Origin: Oligoflexia bacterium
GTDB taxonomy: Bacteria; Myxococcota_A; UBA796; UBA2385
Reading direction: 5' to 3'
Length of the DNA stretch: 12,288 nucleotides
Assembly: GCA_013152105.1 (NCBI GenBank)
Contig: JAADHA010000254.1
Coordinates: forward strand, 1-12,288
Shown here piece after piece: positions 1-4,627 of the stretch. Made by a program: the position numbers and the translations under genes. The first letter of the stretch is position 1. Every line of letters starts with the position of its first letter. The notes under the pieces are model-generated. The model was not told the origin of the DNA. It saw only the letters and a list, made by a program, of their open reading frames with translations, and did no database searches.

Positions 1-18
1 GACTGCCTGGGTGGTCAT
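1..18 (-). CDS. 5' end of a divergent gene of unknown function (six codons visible)
   Basis: Read on the minus strand, an ATG at 18-16 is followed by codons for MTTQAV before the window ends. It is supported by a full Shine-Dalgarno GGAGGT (plus-strand positions 24-29) with a five-base spacer, the strongest ribosome-binding site at this end of the window. No long plus-strand frame crosses this edge. The gene would be divergent from ruvX and share the 95-base gap 19-113 with it. Six residues are too few to suggest a function. The call rests only on the ribosome-binding site and start codon. Confidence 0.42.
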
Positions 19-113
19 CGCGCACCTCCGATGGCCCACCTACCCCCTTGACCTGCCTGGGCGAGGGACGCACCCGACTGGCGCGCAGGCCCCCGCCTCG
101 CTACCTCGCCTTG

Positions 114-536
114 ATGCCCGACATCCTCGCCCTGGATGTCGGCACGCGCACCATCGGCGTCGCGCGAGCCGACAGCCTCGCACGCCTGCCCACTCCCCTG
201 CTGACCCTGTCTCGCAAAGGGGTCAAGAAGGACTGCGCCCGCTTGGCCGAGCTGTGTACCCGCTGCGGCGTCGCGACCCTGGTGGTGGGGCTGCCTTACG
301 AGCTGGATGGGGGTGAGGGACGCAGCGCGCGCCTGGCCAGACAGGTGGGCGATGCCCTGGCCAAGTTGACCGGACTGCCGCTGCACTACCAGGACGAGCG
401 CTTCAGCACGGTCGAAGCCAGCGAGCGCCTGCACCAGGCGGGCTGGAACTGCCGACAACAGAAGAGCCGCATCGACCAAGCCGCTGCCGCCGTCATCCTG
501 GAGGCATGGCTGGCGACCCGGCCCGATGGCGGGTGA
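114..536 (+). CDS. ruvX: RuvX/YqgF family, putative pre-16S rRNA nuclease / Holliday junction resolvase
   Basis: This 140-residue protein is the usual length for the YqgF/RuvX RNase H-fold family, linked to 16S rRNA 5'-end maturation and, in some species, Holliday-junction resolution; it should act in the cytoplasm. Visible motifs are LALDVGTRTIGVA near the N-terminus (Asp8 in the first acidic position), VVGLPYELDG at residues 57-66, DERFST at 94-99 and SRIDQAAAAVIL with Asp121, matching the three acidic active-site blocks. The ATG at 114 is chosen because it places the first strand directly at the N-terminus; an upstream in-frame start at 48 would add 22 Arg/Pro-rich residues with no family match. 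No clear Shine-Dalgarno precedes 114. The gene stands alone: its left neighbour appears divergent and the next gene is convergent. Confidence 0.93.
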   Translation: MPDILALDVGTRTIGVARADSLARLPTPLLTLSRKGVKKDCARLAELCTRCGVATLVVGLPYELDGGEGRSARLARQVGDALAKLTGLPLHYQDERFSTVEASERLHQAGWNCRQQKSRIDQAAAAVILEAWLATRPDGG

Positions 537-539
537 GGG

Positions 540-553
540 GGCTGAGCTCAGCC
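540..553. repeat. Perfect 14-base palindrome between convergent genes
   Basis: GGCTGAGCTCAGCC is a perfect palindrome lying four bases after the ruvX stop and before the stop of the convergent lipoprotein gene. As RNA it could form a five-pair stem with a four-base loop from either strand. That position suits a bidirectional terminator, but no run of T follows on either side, so an intrinsic terminator cannot be claimed. Confidence 0.35.
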
Positions 554-560
554 GTCAGCG

Positions 561-1367
561 CTACTTGATCTCGAAGGCGTAGACCAGGCGGAGTTCCTTG
601 GGCATCTTGTCCAGGCCGTCGTAGCTCTTGGTCGTGAGCGCGCCCTGGGTGTGGAAGGCGTAGGCCCCGGGCTTCAGGGGCTTGCGGATCTTGAGCAGGA
701 AGTCGTCACGCGATGGCAACACGACCAGATCATAGGGGATCTCGACACCGACAGCGGTCCACAGGTTCAGGTCGGTCGGGGTCTCGCCCAAGACACCGGG
801 CAGGGTGGCTTCCTTGGTGAATTCCAGCCGCGTAAGCTGCAGGTTGAGCTGTGCGAGGCGCTCAGCCCGCAGCTTGGAGCTGAAGACGAAGCGCGGCGGC
901 GTGTTGGACGGGAGCGCGACGTCGCCGACATCATGGATACCGGTGAGGGCGCGGACTTCTGTGCCCTTGGTCTCGGCTTCAAAAGACGGGAGTGGCAGGT
1001 AGCTGCTTTTTCCGATGGCATAGAAGCCGACTTTACCGGGGTCCGGGTACAGCTCGAAGGACACGGTGGGCGGAGCCGCATCGTCGCTGACGGGCGCGAT
1101 ATTGCGAACATCCTTGATGTAGCCGTCTTTTCCCGCCATCAGGCGCGATGTGGTCTGCGGCGCAGGCACCTTGAAGGCGCCCTTGGCGTCGGTGACTTGC
1201 TGTTCCTTCACGCCCTCGACCGCGATCGTGGCGCCAGCGATGGGCTTGCCCCAGATATCGACCACCTTTCCGGTGACTTGTGCGGGTTGGCCACAGGCAC
1301 TGGACAGCACCAGGCCTGAGAGAAGGGCGCCGAGGGCGACAACGGACAGTGTGTGTGTGGATGCCAT
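561..1367 (-). CDS. Putative exported lipoprotein with carboxypeptidase regulatory-like domain
   Basis: A 268-residue protein starting MASTHTLSVV. The N-terminus is a hydrophobic signal sequence (about residues 5-24) ending SSAC, with Cys25 as possible lipidation site; the lipobox is imperfect because Leu is at -4, not -3. Residues about 29-90 read as a carboxypeptidase regulatory-like (CarboxypepD_reg) beta-sandwich: QVTGKVVDIWGKPIAGATI, then a VTDAKGAFKVP turn and a KDGYIK strand. The remaining ~175 residues match no family I recognise. They contain no visible catalytic motif and look all-beta, ending in a YAFEIK strand. The ATG at 1367 is preferred because it begins the signal peptide; the frame stays open upstream to 1499 but that part is not signal-like. 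The gene follows the GbsR-type regulator on the same strand after 109 bases and may be co-transcribed with it. Likely periplasmic or outer-membrane attached; role unknown. Confidence 0.75.
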   Translation of the reverse strand: MASTHTLSVVALGALLSGLVLSSACGQPAQVTGKVVDIWGKPIAGATIAVEGVKEQQVTDAKGAFKVPAPQTTSRLMAGKDGYIKDVRNIAPVSDDAAPPTVSFELYPDPGKVGFYAIGKSSYLPLPSFEAETKGTEVRALTGIHDVGDVALPSNTPPRFVFSSKLRAERLAQLNLQLTRLEFTKEATLPGVLGETPTDLNLWTAVGVEIPYDLVVLPSRDDFLLKIRKPLKPGAYAFHTQGALTTKSYDGLDKMPKELRLVYAFEIK

Positions 1368-1476
1368 GGGGTCAGGTCTCTGCAGCGGAGGCGTGTTGGG
1401 GGTGAGGCGAAGGATCGGGCGCAGCGGGCATAACGTACAACAAATCGGCGCCGCACTTCCGTGAATCTGCCCGGGA

Positions 1477-2073
1477 TCACCGCCGCAGAAGCGCTGCACG
1501 GATGGGGCCCAGGTCGACGGCAGCGACGTTGGCGAGCTGGTCCACGACCCGTCGCCCGACGCGCGCCAGGCGCAAGATCCCGTCGATGCGGGTCGCGAGG
1601 AAGCGGCCTTGCAGCATCTGGCTTGCGCTGTTGCTGCGGCCTTGATCGTCCAGCAGGCGCCTGGCTAGTTCCAGACGAGTGATGGCGTCGTCGACCAGGC
1701 GCAGTTCGCGCTCGCGAAAGACGGTCGTGACCATGCGCACGATATCGGTCTCGGCCCGGTACAGCTTGCGCCGCTGGCCTGTTTGCCACTCGCGCCGGAT
1801 CACGCCCCAGCGCAAGAGCTCAGCCAGGGTCATGCTGATGCTCCCAGCGCTCAGGCCGGTGCGCGCCGCGATTTCGGACGCCCCCAGGGGGTCCTGGGAC
1901 AGGTAGAGCACCGCCCACACGCGCCCCATGGAGGGCTTGAAATTCCAGAATGCCATCAAGTCACCGACAGTATCCGCCACCATCAGGGTCGCCTGATCTG
2001 TCGCCAGCCTTGCTTGCGTGACCGCGTCCGTCGCGGACTCTGTGCTGGCCGGTGTGAGGGGGGCCTGTTCCAC
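1477..2073 (-). CDS. GbsR/MarR-family winged-helix transcriptional regulator
   Basis: A 198-residue DNA-binding protein. Residues about 46-110 form the winged helix-turn-helix: KPSMGRVWAVLYLS, then PLGASEIAARTGLSAGSISM (positioning and recognition helices), then LLRWGVIRREWQTGQRRKLY as the wing. The MGRVWAVLYLS and GASEIA blocks are typical of GbsR-like proteins, a branch of the MarR superfamily that often responds to small molecules. The C-terminal half is rich in charged helices (RERELRLVDDAITRLELARRLLDD), a likely dimerisation region. The start is GTG at 2073; an in-frame ATG at residue 31 would remove a tail outside the conserved fold, so the start is moderately uncertain. It diverges from the menaquinone operon across 162 bases, so it could control that operon, its own lipoprotein neighbour, or both. 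The inducer is unknown. Confidence 0.83.
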   Translation of the reverse strand: MEQAPLTPASTESATDAVTQARLATDQATLMVADTVGDLMAFWNFKPSMGRVWAVLYLSQDPLGASEIAARTGLSAGSISMTLAELLRWGVIRREWQTGQRRKLYRAETDIVRMVTTVFRERELRLVDDAITRLELARRLLDDQGRSNSASQMLQGRFLATRIDGILRLARVGRRVVDQLANVAAVDLGPIRAALLRR

Positions 2074-2235
2074 GTGGAGCCCCGGTGAATTGGTGAAGAA
2101 GGATCTGCCCCTGCGGGCTACTTGGGGGGTGCGTCGCTCAGCCGCAGGTTAACCGCTATCTTCACTTCCCTCAAGCGCTTCAGTAGCGATTGAAACAGGA
2201 AGGCCACCCGGATCGCCACGAGCGAGGAGCCCCCG
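2074..2235. promoter_or_regulatory. Divergent regulator / menaquinone operon control region
   Basis: This gap must hold promoters for both divergent transcripts. It contains two perfect eight-base palindromes, GGTTAACC at 2147-2154 and AAGCGCTT at 2173-2180. It also has a direct repeat GGTGAA at 2084-2089 and 2092-2097, beside the regulator start. Winged-helix dimers usually bind inverted repeats, so these are candidate operators. A GAGGAG ribosome-binding site at 2224-2229 lies six bases before the ATG at 2236. No convincing -35/-10 pair was found by eye on either strand. Confidence 0.4.
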
Positions 2236-3249
2236 ATGAATGCCCTTCGCACCGCACCAACCGGACTGCACGCCGGCGCCCCGCTCACCTACCTGCCGGA
2301 TCTTGGCAGCGTCTTTGCCCTGGTCAGCACCGACTTCGCGATGGTCGAGGTCGAACTGCGGGCGCTGTTGGACTCGACCGTGCCGGCGGTCCCCGAGATC
2401 GGTCGCTACCTGGCGGACGCGGGTGGAAAGCGCTTGCGACCGCTGCTCACGGCGCTGGGGGCGCGCGCGGTGGGCCACCCGGGTCCCCTGGCGCGGCTGA
2501 TGTGCGTGGGCGAGCTGCTGCACCTGGGCTCGCTCCTGCACGATGACGTCGTGGACGACGGTACCGAACGCCGTGGCCAGCCTGCGGCGCAGAAGATCTA
2601 CGGCAACCCTGCGGTGATCCTGACGGGCGACTTCTGCCTGGCCCAGGCGGTGCGGCTGGCTGCCGACGAAGCCGGTTTCCAGGCCGTGTCCGAGCTGGGC
2701 CGCACCGTGACCGCCATGGCCGAGGGTGAAGTCCTGCAGCTCCTCAACGCGGGCAACCTGGACCTGGATCTGCACACCTACCTTGCGGTGGTGGACAAGA
2801 AGTCGGCGGCGCTCATCGCCTGGTGCGCGGCGGCCGGGGCCTGGGCCAGCGGCGACGAGTCGGCCGCCCAGGCCCTGCGTGCCTACGGTCACAACGTCGG
2901 TGTCGCCTTCCAGATCACCGACGATGTCCTGGACTACATCGGCGAGAAACGCCTGACCGGCAAGCGCCGCGGGCAGGATCTGGCCGAGCGCAAGATGACC
3001 CTGCCGCTGGTCCTCGCCATGCAGCAGGCCCCCGAGCTTCGTGAGCGCCTGCGGAAGGGGCCCCCCTCTCCCGAACGGATCCCCGCGCTCATCGCCGATG
3101 TGCGCGCCACCGGCGCATGCGACCAGGCCCTGGACTACGCCCGCCAGCGCGTGGGCCTGGGGGTCGATGCGCTCGACGCGCTGCCACAGGGTCCCTATCG
3201 CGACGGGCTCCTGGTCCTGGCCCACCACCTCGTCGACCGCGTGCGCTGA
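2236..3249 (+). CDS. Long-chain polyprenyl diphosphate synthase (menaquinone side chain)
   Basis: A 337-residue all-trans polyprenyl diphosphate synthase (IspB/HepT/GerCC type). Such enzymes extend an allylic diphosphate with isopentenyl diphosphate to make the quinone tail. Visible motifs are GGKRLRP at 63-69 (isopentenyl diphosphate binding), the first aspartate-rich motif DDVVDD at 103-108 followed by GTERRG, a KKS at 188-190, and FQITDDVLDY at 225-234 as second aspartate-rich motif. GKRRGQDLAERKMTLPL at 242-258 is typical of the family. Gly98, five residues before the first aspartate, is small; established work on the family links an aromatic residue there to short products, so a long chain is expected. 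Chain length cannot be fixed, hence no symbol. The ATG has a good GAGGAG site. First gene of the operon; its TGA overlaps the next ATG by one base. Confidence 0.93.
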   Translation: MNALRTAPTGLHAGAPLTYLPDLGSVFALVSTDFAMVEVELRALLDSTVPAVPEIGRYLADAGGKRLRPLLTALGARAVGHPGPLARLMCVGELLHLGSLLHDDVVDDGTERRGQPAAQKIYGNPAVILTGDFCLAQAVRLAADEAGFQAVSELGRTVTAMAEGEVLQLLNAGNLDLDLHTYLAVVDKKSAALIAWCAAAGAWASGDESAAQALRAYGHNVGVAFQITDDVLDYIGEKRLTGKRRGQDLAERKMTLPLVLAMQQAPELRERLRKGPPSPERIPALIADVRATGACDQALDYARQRVGLGVDALDALPQGPYRDGLLVLAHHLVDRVR

Positions 3250-4034
3250 TGGAATCGCGACCTCCCCCCGTTCAGCGAGAGCGGATGCCCGCCTTGGCCG
3301 GCAGCCCGGACCGCGCCCCGCGGGTTCGCGAGATGTTCGACCAGATTGCGCCCCGCTACGACCTGGCGAACCGCGTGCTCAGCTTGGGGCTGGACCAGTG
3401 GTGGCGCCGGCAAGCCATCGCAGCCCTCAAGGACTGTGCCCAGGGGGACGTGCTGGACCTCTGCGCCGGCACGCTGGACCTGACCGCGATGTTGGTCGCG
3501 GGCGGTACGCGGCAGGTCCACGCCGTGGACTTCGCGGAAGAGATGCTCAATGCGGGTCGCGCCAAGCTGCCGCCTGGGGCCCCGGTTCAGATCGTGTCGG
3601 CTGACGCGCGGGACCTGCCCCTGCCCGCCCAGAGCGTCGATGGAATCATCTGTGGCTTCGGACTGCGCAATGTGCCAGAGCTTCACCGTGCCATCGCCGA
3701 GTGTGCGCGCGTCCTGCGGCCGGGCGGTCGGCTGGTGGTCCTGGATTTCTTCGTGCCCCAGAGCGCCCTCAGCCGCGCCCTTCAGGCGTCGTATAATCGG
3801 GTCCTTGTGCCAGCCATTGGCGGCCTGGTAACGGGCTTTCGAGACGCTTACAGCTACCTTGGCAGCAGCATCGATGCCTTCATGACTCGGGGCGAGTTCG
3901 AAGCGCTTTGTACCAGCCTGGGCATCACCGCGCGGGGCCGCGAGATGCTGCCGCCGGTCGCCAGCCTGGTCGTGGGGATCCGGCAGCCCGCCACCGTCGT
4001 CACGGTCCAGGCGACCGGGCAGGACAAGCCGTGA
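3249..4034 (+). CDS. menG: Demethylmenaquinone methyltransferase (UbiE/MenG family)
   Basis: A 261-residue S-adenosylmethionine methyltransferase of the UbiE/MenG family, which carries out the last step of menaquinone synthesis, methylating demethylmenaquinone at the membrane. Residues 29-54 carry the family signature (MFDQIAPRYDLANRVLSLG, then DQWWRR). SAM motif I is VLDLCAGTLDL at 68-78; Asp94 after a short strand probably contacts the ribose. ADARDLPLP at 118-126, FGLRN at 137-141 and RVLRPGGRLVVLDFF follow as expected. YSYLGSSIDAF near residue 201 and the LVVGIR end are also family features. Oddity: motif I has GTLD where the family usually has GTGD. The ATG overlaps the previous stop (TGATG) and has no Shine-Dalgarno, so translation probably depends on coupling; Met13 is an alternative. 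In a futalosine-type operon MenG is the better name than UbiE. Confidence 0.92.
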   Translation: MESRPPPVQRERMPALAGSPDRAPRVREMFDQIAPRYDLANRVLSLGLDQWWRRQAIAALKDCAQGDVLDLCAGTLDLTAMLVAGGTRQVHAVDFAEEMLNAGRAKLPPGAPVQIVSADARDLPLPAQSVDGIICGFGLRNVPELHRAIAECARVLRPGGRLVVLDFFVPQSALSRALQASYNRVLVPAIGGLVTGFRDAYSYLGSSIDAFMTRGEFEALCTSLGITARGREMLPPVASLVVGIRQPATVVTVQATGQDKP

Positions 4035-4627
4035 CCCGGCCGCGCCGCGTGGTGGTCGCCGTGTCCGGCGCCTCGGGCAGCCGCTACGCGCAGCGCCTGT
4101 TGGACTTCTGCGCCGGTGACGGTCGCGGTCGCATCGAGCCGCACCTGGTGTTCACCCGCATCGGGCGTATGTGCTGGGCGGACGAGGTCGGCAGCGACCC
4201 GCTGGCCTACGGCTTCCCCATCTACCAGAACCAGGATCTGGGGGCGATCTTCAGCAGCGGCTCGGCGCGCTTCGACGGCATGGTGGTGCTGCCCTGCTCG
4301 GCGGGTCAGCTCGCTCGGATCGCCCACGGGGTCAGCACCGACCTGGTCAATCGCGCCGCTGACGTGATGCTCAAAGAGCGCCGCCGTCTGGTCCTGGTGC
4401 TCCGCGAGAGCCCCTACTCGCTGATCCACGTGCGCAATATGGCGGCCTGCATCGAAGCCGGCGCGGTCGTGATGCCCGCCTCGCCCAGCTTCTACAGCCG
4501 GCCCAAAGGCATCGATCAGCTCCTGGACACCGTCGTGGCGCGGGTGCTCGACCAGCTCGGTATCGACAACGACCTGGTGCCTCGCTGGACCGGCCGGACC
4601 TCGCCTGATCCGAAGGATGTGACATGA
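4031..4627 (+). CDS. ubiX: Flavin prenyltransferase, UbiX family (MqnM-like)
   Basis: A 198-residue flavoprotein of the UbiX family, which attaches a dimethylallyl group to reduced FMN to make prenyl-FMN, the cofactor of UbiD-type decarboxylases. Visible motifs are VVVAVSGASGSRYA at 7-20 (phosphate-binding loop), VLPCSAGQLARIAHG at 86-100, LVNRAADVMLKERRRLVLVL at 105-124, RESPYS at 125-130 and the AGAVVMPASPSFY to RPKGIDQLLD end. In the futalosine route a UbiX-like protein (MqnM) partners a UbiD-like decarboxylase (MqnL); no UbiD homologue is in this window, so that partner must be encoded elsewhere. The start is GTG at 4031, overlapping the menG stop by four bases, with AGGA at 4021-4024 six bases upstream. 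Family match is strong; the quinone assignment rests on context. Confidence 0.92.
   Translation: MTRPRRVVVAVSGASGSRYAQRLLDFCAGDGRGRIEPHLVFTRIGRMCWADEVGSDPLAYGFPIYQNQDLGAIFSSGSARFDGMVVLPCSAGQLARIAHGVSTDLVNRAADVMLKERRRLVLVLRESPYSLIHVRNMAACIEAGAVVMPASPSFYSRPKGIDQLLDTVVARVLDQLGIDNDLVPRWTGRTSPDPKDVT

Noticed and set aside
48..76. TTGACC at 48-53 as a -35 box for ruvX
   Set aside because: The sequence 17 bases downstream is CACCCG, nothing like a -10 element.
48..113. Upstream start for ruvX at 48
   Set aside because: It would add 22 Arg/Pro-rich residues before the conserved first beta-strand; the family begins right at the LALDVGTRTIG strand.
1429..1446. AT-richer patch upstream of the lipoprotein gene as a minus-strand promoter
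   Set aside because: It stands out in a GC-rich setting, but no matching -35/-10 pair could be read with acceptable spacing.
2149..3228. 359-codon minus-strand open frame opposite the polyprenyl synthase
   Set aside because: The plus-strand frame carries every prenyl synthase motif; the antisense frame has none and would also occupy the divergent promoter gap.
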